Shown: one piece after another, positions 27,715-36,435 of the stretch
Numbering within the stretch: position 1 is the first letter of the stretch
Layout: each line of letters begins with the position of its first letter
NCBI RefSeq assembly: GCF_000282975.1
Contig: NZ_ALJC01000100.1
Location: 62,001-126,000 of the forward strand
DNA from: Pseudomonas psychrophila HA-4
GTDB taxonomy: Bacteria; Pseudomonadota; Gammaproteobacteria; Pseudomonadales; Pseudomonadaceae
Reading direction: 5' to 3'
DNA: 64,000 bases
Notes under the pieces: generated by a model
Databases searched by the model: none
Seen by the model: only the letters and a program-made list of their open reading frames with translations
What the model was told of the DNA's origin: nothing
Position numbers and translations under genes: made by a program

Positions 27715-29115
27715 ATGAGTAACAGCCTTATAACCGCTTCAGTGTTAACGCCAGCTTTAAGCCCTGCCTATATCAGTGCTGATGATGCGGCCGTGTATGC
27801 GCACACATTAATTGCAGCGATCAAGAGTGACGTCGTCTATGGCGGTTTCATTCTCGCAAAGCACAATCGCTATTACGCCACTTTGCCGCAGTCAGGGTCG
27901 GGATTGTCCTTTGACCCCGCCTCAGTATTGTCATTATCAGAAGAGGGGCTGTTTCTGCCCATTGAGGGATACACCATTGAAGGGATGTATCACTCCAATA
28001 CCACCATTGATCGAGTGGCGTGGACGGTGCATTCAGAAAGCGAGTTGCAAGACAGCTTTTTTTCGATTCAAGACCTGAGCTTGGCCATTCGATACAGACA
28101 TAACTACCCGCGCTTCTATTTGTCTTGCCCAGATAAGGGCGTGCTGAGTTACATCGCCAGCGGTTCTGATCTTGAACAGGCGCTATTGCCATTATTCATG
28201 CGCACACGGCCCCAGCACCCGAGTACTTTTGAACGCGCTTATGATCTGGGCTCTTTAATGCCGTCTCATTTAATTGGCTTGATCTGCTTGGCGGGCGATC
28301 TCAGTGTGGTATTGCCTGGCGGTCAGTGGTCACGGCGTTCCAAGCTGGGGCCTGACTGGAAGCTCGATCAACAACGTGAGCAGACTGAGGTCGTTAAGCA
28401 GCCACTGTGTGAAAAGGTGTTTGGCAATTCTGTGGAGGCGGTAAAGGCGGTGCAGGGGCTGATGCAGTTACGCAAGCATACTCAATTTGCAGGCTTTGTT
28501 CTTAAAGACTCTAGTGCGGAGGGCTACGCGTGCACCCGACCCATAGAAACGCCTTTCTTGGCGTTCAAACAGGATTTAGTTTTCCCCAAGAATGAACACG
28601 GTGTGCCGGTATTACCCGATGGGTATCAAATCGTTGGGATTTATCTTTCGGGTGACGAGCCTGATGTGCTTCTGCATGAAAGCACCAATGATTTGTTTGG
28701 CGATTTTTTTTCGCCCAGTAATTTATTAATCAGCCTGTTGCTGGCACGTTCAATGCCTGGTTGTGAGGTGTTTTTTTGTGCCCGAGAAGGAGGGTTGCTG
28801 CGATATCACAGTGAAGCCTCGGTCTCTGAATCCGAATTACTGTCACAGATAAGTCGCTCACATAACACGGTCTCAGATATCCGAGCACAACTATTCCCTT
28901 ATGACGACAGTGCTCAGGTTTATGTACAGCGTGTCGCTGAAGCGGGTCGGCTTGAGGTAATTACAACGGATGACCTGTGGACGCAGGAAGGAAGGGTAGA
29001 CGCCTCATGGGAGCCATTTGCACCTTTGCCTGAGGCTCAGCCTGTACGTATCAGGGGTAGAACTAAACGTTTTGCCTACGTTGCCCCGTTATTGGCGGCC
29101 GCCCCCCTAGAGTGA
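27715..29115 (+). CDS. Unknown protein with two diverged copies of a DUF4329-like domain
   Basis: The 466-residue protein has no signal peptide and no membrane helix. It is built from two related units. Unit 1 (about residues 20-165) has YGGFILAKHNRYYATLP then PIEGYTIEGMYHSN and a later YLSCPDKGVLSYIAS. Unit 2 (about 235-385) has FAGFVLKDSSAEGYACTRP then LPDGYQIVGIYLSGDE and VFFCAREGGLLRYHSE. The order GG-x-strand, substrate-like loop, PxGY-x-(I/V)-x-G-x-Y recalls DUF4329/JAB-like domains seen near polymorphic toxins and secretion loci. The YHTH-type metal motif is absent here, so a peptidase activity is unlikely. Composition is AT-richer than the neighbours, suggesting horizontal gain. Function unknown. 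Confidence 0.7.
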   Translation: MSNSLITASVLTPALSPAYISADDAAVYAHTLIAAIKSDVVYGGFILAKHNRYYATLPQSGSGLSFDPASVLSLSEEGLFLPIEGYTIEGMYHSNTTIDRVAWTVHSESELQDSFFSIQDLSLAIRYRHNYPRFYLSCPDKGVLSYIASGSDLEQALLPLFMRTRPQHPSTFERAYDLGSLMPSHLIGLICLAGDLSVVLPGGQWSRRSKLGPDWKLDQQREQTEVVKQPLCEKVFGNSVEAVKAVQGLMQLRKHTQFAGFVLKDSSAEGYACTRPIETPFLAFKQDLVFPKNEHGVPVLPDGYQIVGIYLSGDEPDVLLHESTNDLFGDFFSPSNLLISLLLARSMPGCEVFFCAREGGLLRYHSEASVSESELLSQISRSHNTVSDIRAQLFPYDDSAQVYVQRVAEAGRLEVITTDDLWTQEGRVDASWEPFAPLPEAQPVRIRGRTKRFAYVAPLLAAAPLE

Positions 29116-29121
29116 GTGTGT

Positions 29122-29175
29122 CTTTTGATCTTTTAAAAGATCAAAAGAGCGCTAGAACAAGCTCGCGCTTACAGG
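29122..29175. repeat. GATC-palindrome intergenic repeat, copy 2
   Basis: Its core is a perfect 26-base palindrome at 29122-29147 (CTTTTGATCTTTT and its complement), followed by GAGCGCTAGAACAAGCTCGCGCTTACAG. It belongs to the same family as the copy at 1069-1136. Confidence 0.8.
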
Positions 29176-29187
29176 TGGATTAGCACT

Positions 29188-29227
29188 CAAAGACCCGCTC
29201 GGTTCCGACCGTGCGGGTCTTTTTTTG
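29188..29227 (+). terminator. Intrinsic terminator of the double-domain gene
   Basis: AAGACCCGC pairs with GCGGGTCTTTTTTT with a loop TCGGTTCCGACCGT, itself part-paired. It ends the transcript from 27715 and separates it from the TonB receptor gene. Confidence 0.9.
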
Positions 29228-29453
29228 GCAACACACTATCTCGACCCGTCTAGCTCGCTCAGCTGTTTATTTATCAACACTTGATCGGCAGTAGGCGCGT
29301 AATGCAACAGTCGCCTGAGTGACATTTCCGCCTGAATGCCCATAAACAAGGCACTTGGCCAGTTGGCACGTTCGCTGCAATAGCCCCTATATCGTGAGAT
29401 TGACTATTCCAATAGAAACTCGCCTATTTTCTATTCAGGTGGGGAACAACAAT

Positions 29454-31592
29454 TTGAAACGCGTGCATTTAGCAACAACGGCTGTTTTACGGCACTCATC
29501 CTTATTCGCTGTTAGCAGCGCTCTATTAACCCTCGCACCTTTTGCCCTAGCGGATGATGTCAGCCCAAATGGCGATAGGCGTTTAGGCACCGTCACGGTA
29601 CAGGCGGCCAAACTAACCGACGTGCAAGCTGCCAAAGCCAAGCTCGACGAAGTGGCTGGCGGAACGAGCCTGGTCACTCAGGCAGAAGTGGAAAAGGGCC
29701 GCTCAGCCACGCTGGAAGACACGCTCGCTTATCAGCCGGGCGTGTATGCCCAAGCGGCAGGTGGTAACGACGCCATCAAGATTTCCATTCGTGGTTCCGG
29801 TGCCAACACCTCGCCCGGCTATTTCCGCGAAGGCACCAAGTTTCTCTTCGACGGCCTCGCGCTAACGGGGGCGGGTGGCACGCCCTACGAGTTGCTGGAT
29901 ACCCAAGGCCTCAATTACACCGAAGTGTTGCGCGGTGCCAATGCCTTTGAGTACGGCGCATTGTCGCTGGGGGGCGCCATCAACTTTGTGACCAATACCG
30001 GGCTCACGGCGCCGGGCAATCGCATTAAGGTTGAAGGCGGCAGTTTTGGCTGGCAGAAAGAGACGCTGAGCACCGGCGGCGTGGTGGGCGATGCCGATTA
30101 TTACGTCAGCATCGACAACTCCAAGCGCGACGGCTACCAGGATTTCACCTACACCAAGGCCAAGGGCATCGTCACTAACTTCGGCTACCGCTTCAACCCC
30201 AAACTGGAAACCCGTGTGTACCTGCGTTACCGCGAGGAATACCACGAGAACTCGGGCGCGCTGACGCTGGCACAACTGAAGAAAAACTCGTCCCAGACCA
30301 ACGTGGCCACGCGCGATACGCGCGCCGACTCGACCAAGCGCGGCTCGACGTGGGTTGGCAGCAAAACCACCTACACCTTTGATGATGACGCCACGCTCGT
30401 AGCCGGGGTGGTGTACCACGACTACCCGCAGATTCTCAGCAAAAAAAGTACCGTTAACCCTAACTACTGGGATTGGCGCGACATTAACTACTCGCTTAAT
30501 TACAGCCGCAATGACGACCTGTTCGGCCTGTCGAGCACCAGCACGGTTGGTTGGAGCAGCACCGAGCATGTGCGTGCTGGGGTGCGGACCTACAAAGGCA
30601 GTAAAGACCTCGACATCTTACAAAAGCAGGTCTCGTACGACGGCTCGTTCGACCATGTGTTCAGCGTCGGAAACGACTTGGGCCTGACCGACAGGTTGTA
30701 CCTGGCCACCGGCGTTTCAGCGATTAACATCAAGCGCGATGTCGACGTCTCGTTCAGCGACCGGGCCAACACCAGCGGCCTGCCGAACCATTACCGTTAC
30801 GACGAATGGAAACTCGCGCCTCGGATCGGCCTGCGTTACTACATCGCCCCCGACGTACAGCTGTTTGGTAACGTCAGCCGTTCCATCGATCCGCCAAGCT
30901 CTTGGTCCATTTCGGGCTCCGGGGTCACCAGCAACTACGCCAAACCACTGGTCCCGCAAGCGGCCAACACCGTTGAATTCGGCATCAAGGGTAAATCGGG
31001 CATCTTTGACGGCAGCCTGGCGCTCTATAAGTCGTGGATCAAGAACGAGTTGCTCACCGTTGAAGTGCTCCCTGCGACCAGCACCTCAGCAGCGGTGAAT
31101 TCCACCTCCAATGCCACGCCGACCATTCACCAAGGTATTGAAGCGGGCTTGAGCACCCGTTTGTGGGAGGGAGCCAACGGCGACACGTTGAACTGGCGCC
31201 AAGCCTACACCCTCAACGATTTCCACTACGAAAATGACCCACGGTTCAAAAAGAACGAACTACCAGGGCTGCCCAAGCATATTTACCAAGCCGAGTTGCA
31301 GTATCAATTTGCCAGCGGTTTCTATGCCGGGGTCAACGTGCGCTCGGCGTCGAGCACCGCAGTGGACTACGCCAACACCTTCTACGCACCGTCTTACACC
31401 CTCTGGGGCGCACGGCTTGGCTTCGACGATCCGGGCAAAACCTGGCAGGTGTACCTGGACCTGAAAAACCTCACCGACAAGGACTACGTGACCGCCATCG
31501 CGCCGTCCTACGACGCTCAGGGCAAAGACACGGCAGCGCTGTATCCGGGTGATGGTTTCGGTGCATTCACTGGCGTGACTTACAACTTCTAA
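29454..31592 (+). CDS. TonB-dependent outer-membrane receptor
   Basis: The 712-residue protein is an outer-membrane gated barrel driven by TonB. It has a signal peptide (to about residue 32, PFALA), a TonB-box-like LGTVTVQAAK near residue 45, a plug domain with SLVTQAEVEKGRSATLEDTLAYQPGV, SIRGSGANTSPGYFREG and RGANAFEYGALSLGGAINFV, and a C-terminal strand ending in Phe (GVTYNF). The start is probably the TTG at 29454 behind GGGGA at 29441-29445. The open frame runs 33 codons further but without signal-like sequence. No N-terminal signalling domain. It heads a cluster with an ABC importer and a monooxygenase, so the substrate is likely a small organic molecule or chelate. Confidence 0.92.
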   Translation: MKRVHLATTAVLRHSSLFAVSSALLTLAPFALADDVSPNGDRRLGTVTVQAAKLTDVQAAKAKLDEVAGGTSLVTQAEVEKGRSATLEDTLAYQPGVYAQAAGGNDAIKISIRGSGANTSPGYFREGTKFLFDGLALTGAGGTPYELLDTQGLNYTEVLRGANAFEYGALSLGGAINFVTNTGLTAPGNRIKVEGGSFGWQKETLSTGGVVGDADYYVSIDNSKRDGYQDFTYTKAKGIVTNFGYRFNPKLETRVYLRYREEYHENSGALTLAQLKKNSSQTNVATRDTRADSTKRGSTWVGSKTTYTFDDDATLVAGVVYHDYPQILSKKSTVNPNYWDWRDINYSLNYSRNDDLFGLSSTSTVGWSSTEHVRAGVRTYKGSKDLDILQKQVSYDGSFDHVFSVGNDLGLTDRLYLATGVSAINIKRDVDVSFSDRANTSGLPNHYRYDEWKLAPRIGLRYYIAPDVQLFGNVSRSIDPPSSWSISGSGVTSNYAKPLVPQAANTVEFGIKGKSGIFDGSLALYKSWIKNELLTVEVLPATSTSAAVNSTSNATPTIHQGIEAGLSTRLWEGANGDTLNWRQAYTLNDFHYENDPRFKKNELPGLPKHIYQAELQYQFASGFYAGVNVRSASSTAVDYANTFYAPSYTLWGARLGFDDPGKTWQVYLDLKNLTDKDYVTAIAPSYDAQGKDTAALYPGDGFGAFTGVTYNF

Positions 31593-31642
31593 GCCTGCGC
31601 AGCCAGCGTCGTGTGAACACGCGGCGCTGGCGGAGAAAGCAC

Positions 31643-33337
31643 ATGACCCTAACCACAAAGCTCGCCCGTCTGGCCGCAGTCGCCTGCGTAATGGTGCTGG
31701 GCGCCTGCAAGCCAGCCAGCGAGGCACCGCGTGCCAACGTTACTGGTGCAGGCAGCGCAAGCCACGCCGAAGACTACCGCGAAACCAGTCCCGGCAAACC
31801 GGGCGGAACGTTGCGGGTATCAACTGCGTCCGACTCAACAACGCTGGACGTGCATTCGATTTCCCACGGCAACACACAGTGGCTGGGGCGCATTCTATTT
31901 GACTGCCTGGTTTATCAGGATGAAAACGGCAATATCTCGCCGTGGCTGGCGAAGTCCTGGGACATTTCGCCGGATGGCAAGACATACACCTTTCATCTGC
32001 GCGATGACGTGACCTACAGCGATGGCGAGAAATTCAATGCCCGCGCCGTGCAACTCAACCTCGAACACATGCGCGACCCCGCCACCAAGTCGCCCTTGGC
32101 AGCCGCGTACATCGCCCCTTATGTCGACGGGCGGATTGTTGATGAATACACCTTTGAAGCGCACCTGCGCGAACCGTACTCACCGTTTCTCGACGTGCTG
32201 GCGCAGTCTTACCTGAGCATGCTGTCGCCGCGTCAAATTGAACATGCCCCTAAATCCATCGCCGAACACCCGATCGGCACCGGGCCTTTCGTGCTTGAAA
32301 GCTATACCCGCGACCAAGGCTTGAACTTTGTTAAACGCACGGGCTACCACTGGGCGCCTGCGGTGACCCGGCATCAGGGCGAAGCTTACCTCGACCGTCT
32401 AGAAGTGAGCATCGTGCCCGAGGCGATGATCCGCTTTAGCGCATTGGAATCGGACCAGTCCGACTTTACCGTCGATGCGCCTGCGCAAAACGCCCGTGCT
32501 ATTCGCAACAACCCCGACTTGCAGATGTACAGCCGCGTGCGTAAGGGCAACCCATTTCGCAGCCTGACCTTTAACGTTGAAAAATTTCCGTTTGAGGACG
32601 TCGTAGTTCGTCGTGCCGTGGCCAAAGCCATTGATAGTGAAGGCTTGGCGTGGATCACTGGCTTTGGCGAGTACCAGCCCAAGACTGATCTGCTGGCGTC
32701 CAATACCCGCTATTACGACCCGGCGTTTAAAGACGCGCTCCGTTATGACGTGGCCGAGGCCAACCGCCTGTTAGACCGCGCCGGTTGGACCGGGCGCGAC
32801 GCCCAAGGCTATCGCGTCAAAGATGGCAAACGCCTAGCAGCGCGGGTGCTGACTTACGAAACCGGGGCTTATCCCAGCAGCGTGGCAGTGGCGATTCAAG
32901 CTGATTTGAAGAAGGTCGGCTTCGACCTGAGCATCGATCTGATCCCCCTGGCCCAACTCACCGAACAGCGTTACACCGGCAACTTCCAGTTACTGGGGGG
33001 TGGTTATTGGCACACCAACACCGCGGATGGGCTGTACATCCTCTATCACAGCCATTCAATCAATACGCCGACGTTTATCGGCCAGAACATCGGCAGTTTT
33101 CGTGACGAGCCACTGGATGCGGCGTTGACAGCGGCTCGGCTGACGACCGACCCGGTCGAGCTGCAAAAGCTCTACAGCATCGCGCAACAGCGTCTGGTGG
33201 AAAACGTCCCGGCGGTGCCGCTGTACGAAAGCCATGTACTGGTGGCCTTTCGCAATAAGGTCAAGGGCTTGATGTTCGACACGTCGCACAACACGCCGAT
33301 CTTCACCGCCGTATGGCTCGACCCGGAGGCTAAATGA
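31643..33337 (+). CDS. Peptide/nickel-type ABC transporter substrate-binding lipoprotein
   Basis: The 564-residue protein is a periplasmic binding protein of the SBP_bac_5 (DppA/OppA) family. It has a lipoprotein signal (VLGAC, Cys22), so it is membrane-tethered. The body begins PGGTLRVSTASDSTTLDVHS and carries LRDDVTYSDGEKFNARAVQLNLEHM, EHPIGTGPFVLESY and VLVAFRNKVKGL, all family marks. GGAGAA stands 5-11 bases before the ATG at 31643. Its last codon overlaps the permease ATG as ATGA. The substrate is unknown. Proteins of this family bind peptides, nickel chelates, opines and glutathione. Confidence 0.93.
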   Translation: MTLTTKLARLAAVACVMVLGACKPASEAPRANVTGAGSASHAEDYRETSPGKPGGTLRVSTASDSTTLDVHSISHGNTQWLGRILFDCLVYQDENGNISPWLAKSWDISPDGKTYTFHLRDDVTYSDGEKFNARAVQLNLEHMRDPATKSPLAAAYIAPYVDGRIVDEYTFEAHLREPYSPFLDVLAQSYLSMLSPRQIEHAPKSIAEHPIGTGPFVLESYTRDQGLNFVKRTGYHWAPAVTRHQGEAYLDRLEVSIVPEAMIRFSALESDQSDFTVDAPAQNARAIRNNPDLQMYSRVRKGNPFRSLTFNVEKFPFEDVVVRRAVAKAIDSEGLAWITGFGEYQPKTDLLASNTRYYDPAFKDALRYDVAEANRLLDRAGWTGRDAQGYRVKDGKRLAARVLTYETGAYPSSVAVAIQADLKKVGFDLSIDLIPLAQLTEQRYTGNFQLLGGGYWHTNTADGLYILYHSHSINTPTFIGQNIGSFRDEPLDAALTAARLTTDPVELQKLYSIAQQRLVENVPAVPLYESHVLVAFRNKVKGLMFDTSHNTPIFTAVWLDPEAK

Positions 33338-34266
33338 AAAACCTGCGCCTGATAGTTCGTCGATTGTTGTCGGGTCTTGGGGTGCTCTGGGGCGCGGCCA
33401 CCCTGACATTTCTAGCCGTTAATCTGAGTGCTGGCGACCCGGCGATGGCCATTCTCGGTGGGCCCGGTGCAATGCCCAGTGCCGAGTTGATTGCCAAGGT
33501 GCGTGCCGAATACGGGCTCGATCAACCGTTGATCGTGCAATACGGCCAGTACCTGGGCCGGTTGGCGCAAGGGGATTTGGGTGACTCTTACAATTTGCGC
33601 AAGCCGGTGGGGCAGGTGATCGCCAGCAAACTGGGCGCGACGGCGCAATTGTCACTCAGCGCGGCGGCGCTGGCGGTATTGCTGGCGGTGGTGGTCGCGG
33701 TGCTCAGCGCCAACCGTGCGCCGTGGATTCGCTCGTTGGTGTCAGGCACTGAGTTGGTGGTGTCTTCGGCCCCCTCATTTGTGATCGGTTTGATCCTGTT
33801 GTTGGTGTTCGCCTTCGGCTGGCACCTGTTGCCGCCGTCCGGTTCGAACGGCTGGCGGGCATTGATTTTGCCCAGTGTGGCCTTGGCGCTGCCAGTCGCA
33901 GCGGTGCTGAGCCAAGTGTTGCGCCAGTCTCTGGAAGACATCCTCGAACAACCCTTTATCGCCATGGCCCGTGCGCGGGGCATGTCCGAAACCGGCGTAC
34001 GCCTCAAGCACGCCTTGCGCCATGCGCTGGTGCCTTTAGTGACCCTCGCAGGTTTTGTCTTCGCCAGCTTGTTGGGCGGGGCGGTGGTGATCGAGTTGCT
34101 GTTTTCCCGCCAAGGCATTGGCCGCCTGATGCTCGATGCCGCCGTGTCTAAGGATGTGCCGCTGCTGCTGGGGATCACCCTGTTGGCAGCGGCTATATAC
34201 GTGGTCGTGAACTTTCTCGTCGACCTGATCAATCACTGGGTGGACCCGCGTGCCAAAGCCGTGTGA
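33334..34266 (+). CDS. ABC transporter permease, DppB type
   Basis: The 310-residue inner-membrane protein has about six helices and the DppB-family N-terminus (RRLLSGLGVLWGAATLTFLAVNL). The ATPase-contact loop is in FIAMARARGMSETGVRLKHALRHALVP (about residues 207-233). It overlaps the binding-protein gene by 4 bases. Its partner permease is encoded not next to it but after the flavin monooxygenase gene, which is unusual for a dipeptide-type transporter. Confidence 0.93.
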   Translation: MKNLRLIVRRLLSGLGVLWGAATLTFLAVNLSAGDPAMAILGGPGAMPSAELIAKVRAEYGLDQPLIVQYGQYLGRLAQGDLGDSYNLRKPVGQVIASKLGATAQLSLSAAALAVLLAVVVAVLSANRAPWIRSLVSGTELVVSSAPSFVIGLILLLVFAFGWHLLPPSGSNGWRALILPSVALALPVAAVLSQVLRQSLEDILEQPFIAMARARGMSETGVRLKHALRHALVPLVTLAGFVFASLLGGAVVIELLFSRQGIGRLMLDAAVSKDVPLLLGITLLAAAIYVVVNFLVDLINHWVDPRAKAV

Positions 34267-34291
34267 TGCCATCTTCTCGCAAGGACCTGCC

Positions 34292-35533
34292 ATGACTGAG
34301 CAAACCTCTTACCGCGTGCTGCAGGCGCGGTTCAAACCCCTGTTCGAACAGATTGCTGCGGGCGCCATCGAACGTGAGCAGCAGCGCCAGTTGGCGTTTG
34401 ACGCCGTGAACCTGCTGCGTGATGCGGGGTTTAGCGCGCTGCGCGTCCCACAGGCGCACGCAGGTGCAGGCATCAGCTTACCGGTGTTATTTGGCCTGTT
34501 GATTGATCTGGCCGAGGCTGATTCGAACCTGCCGCAAATCGTGCGGGCGCACTTCGGCTTTGTCGAAGGCCGCCTGGCCAGCCGCGATGTGGCCTCTCAG
34601 GATTACTGGTTCGCTAAAGTGGTGGCCGGGCAATTGTGGGGCGCGGCCATGGCAGAGCGCAGCGACAGCAGCACCAACTCGGTGTCTCTGGCAGCGGCAG
34701 AAGACGGCTGGCGGCTAAATGGCGAAAAGTATTACTGCACCGGCACGATCTACGCTGATTGGGTAGCCGCCGTGGCCATGCACGACAAGGATTTTTTCAG
34801 CGTGGTGGTGGCCGTGGATGCACCCGGCGTGACCCGGGTAGATGACTGGGATGGTTTTGGCCAGCGCCTGAGCGGCAGCGGCACCACCCGTTTCGACAAC
34901 GTCGCGGTGCCTGACGAGCACGTACTGCGGCGCTTTAAACCCGGCGAGTTACGAGCCGAGTCGTACATCTCATCGTTCTACCAACTGTTCCACCTCGCCA
35001 CTTTGGCCGGTATTGCCCGTGCCGCGTTGCGCGATGCAACTGAGTTTGTGCAAGGGCGCACCCGTGCGTTTGGTGTGCCGGGTCAATCCAGCCCTAAAGA
35101 TGACCCGCTGGTGCAGCGGGTGATTGGTCGTCTGTCGAGTCTGGCCTTCGCCAGCGAAACCCTGGTGCTGGCCACGGCGCAGGTGCTGGAAAACGTGCAT
35201 CAGGCGGAACTGAGCGAAACCGCGCAGGAAGCCGACTACGTCGAAGCCGACATCCGCACGTTTCAGGCCCAGCAAGTGGTGCTTGAGCAGGTACTTGAAG
35301 CCACCACGTTGCTATTTGAAGTCGGCGGTGCCTCGGCCACCAGCCAAGCCCGGCGCCTTGATCGGCATTGGCGCAACGCTCGCACGCTGGCCTCGCACAA
35401 CCCGGCCATCTACCGCGAGCGGGCGCTGGGCAATTACTACCTCAATGGCATCAGCCCTGGTGCTGCGTGGCGTGCGCTGCATGAGCAGGACAGCGCGCAC
35501 GGCGCCACCCGCGATGAAGCCAGTGCGGTGTGA
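34292..35533 (+). CDS. SfnB/DszC-type flavin-dependent monooxygenase (acyl-CoA dehydrogenase fold)
   Basis: The 413-residue protein has the acyl-CoA dehydrogenase fold but fits the SfnB/DszC branch, enzymes that use reduced flavin to oxygenate sulfur compounds or similar substrates. Marks are the N-terminal NLLRDAGFSALRVPQAHAGAGISLPV, RAHFGFVEGRLASRDV, GEKYYCTGTIYADWVAAVA, FDNVAVPDEHVL and RHWRNARTLASHNPAIYRERALGNYYL near the end. The catalytic glutamate of true dehydrogenases is not where I expect it. It needs a separate flavin reductase, which is not encoded in the window. AAGGA lies 7 bases before the ATG at 34292. Sandwiched between two permease genes. Confidence 0.85.
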   Translation: MTEQTSYRVLQARFKPLFEQIAAGAIEREQQRQLAFDAVNLLRDAGFSALRVPQAHAGAGISLPVLFGLLIDLAEADSNLPQIVRAHFGFVEGRLASRDVASQDYWFAKVVAGQLWGAAMAERSDSSTNSVSLAAAEDGWRLNGEKYYCTGTIYADWVAAVAMHDKDFFSVVVAVDAPGVTRVDDWDGFGQRLSGSGTTRFDNVAVPDEHVLRRFKPGELRAESYISSFYQLFHLATLAGIARAALRDATEFVQGRTRAFGVPGQSSPKDDPLVQRVIGRLSSLAFASETLVLATAQVLENVHQAELSETAQEADYVEADIRTFQAQQVVLEQVLEATTLLFEVGGASATSQARRLDRHWRNARTLASHNPAIYRERALGNYYLNGISPGAAWRALHEQDSAHGATRDEASAV

Positions 35534-35556
35534 GCCGCACATTAGGAGCCGCAACC

Positions 35557-36435
35557 ATGAGCCTGTCGATTAATCAAAACGTACCTGCTGGCCTGATCCA
35601 CATCGCCCGCCCGCGCAGCACGCGGCGTTGGGCCGTGCGTCCGGGCCTTCTGCTGGCAGGGTTGTTCGTGCTGCTGTTGGTGATCGCGGCCATCCAGCCG
35701 GGCTGGCTGGTGGCGGGCGACCCGTTCCAAGCAATCTCCCGTGCGGCGTATAGCGCGCCCGGCAGTCAGTATTGGCTGGGCTCGGATGAAAACGGTCGCG
35801 ACATCCTCACCCGGCTGGTGTACGCCGCGCGTCCGTCTCTGGTACTGGGTGTGTCAGCCACGGCGATTGGCCTGCTGTTTGGCACGGTATTCGGGTTGGC
35901 AGCGGGGCTTGGACCGCGCTGGTTGGACGGCGCCGTGATGCGCCTCGTCGACGTGCTGCTGGCATTCCCTGACCTGTTGCTGGCGCTGGTGGTCATCACG
36001 TTCTTCGGTCAGGGGCAACTGAACCTGATCATCGCCATCGGTATCGCCAACGTGCCGCGTTATGCGCGACTGGTGCGGGCTCAAACTTTGGTGGTGCGCG
36101 GCGCCGGTTACGTCGAGGCCGCCACCACGCTGGGTCTGCCCCGGCATTCAGTGATCCTGCGGCATGTGCTACCCAATGCAATCAAACCGATTTTGATCCT
36201 CGCCACCATTGGTATTGGCGGCAACATCGTTAACGGTGCCGCCCTAAGCTTTCTAGGCTTTGGTGCCGCGCCGCCTGCGCCTGAATGGGGTGGAATGCTT
36301 GCCATGGGCCGCAACTACCTGGCCAACGCTTGGTGGCTCGTGGCCTGGCCGGCGCTGGCAATCACATTGACCGTGGTTTCGATCAGTGTGATCGGCCGCG
36401 AACTGCTGCGTCGCAGCGAAGGTAAACGTTCATGA
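35557..36435 (+). CDS. ABC transporter permease, DppC type
   Basis: The 292-residue second permease has the DppC features: a long cytoplasmic N-terminus (RPRSTRRWAV), YWLGSDENGRDILTRLVYAARPSLVLGV and the ATPase contact loop YVEAATTLGLPRHSVILRHVLPNAIKP. AGGAG lies 10 bases before the ATG at 35557; the frame starts 9 codons earlier inside the monooxygenase gene, without support. Its end overlaps the ATPase gene by 4 bases (ATGA). Confidence 0.93.
   Translation: MSLSINQNVPAGLIHIARPRSTRRWAVRPGLLLAGLFVLLLVIAAIQPGWLVAGDPFQAISRAAYSAPGSQYWLGSDENGRDILTRLVYAARPSLVLGVSATAIGLLFGTVFGLAAGLGPRWLDGAVMRLVDVLLAFPDLLLALVVITFFGQGQLNLIIAIGIANVPRYARLVRAQTLVVRGAGYVEAATTLGLPRHSVILRHVLPNAIKPILILATIGIGGNIVNGAALSFLGFGAAPPAPEWGGMLAMGRNYLANAWWLVAWPALAITLTVVSISVIGRELLRRSEGKRS

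Larger units (their letters stand above)
29116..29453 (+). other. Gene-free region before the TonB receptor gene
   Basis: It holds a palindromic repeat (29122-29175) and a terminator (29188-29227). Downstream lies a stretch of about 170 bases with a possible promoter, TTGACT at 29399-29404 and TATTTT after 19 bases. No Fur box of the GATAATGATAAT kind is evident to me. Confidence 0.45.
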
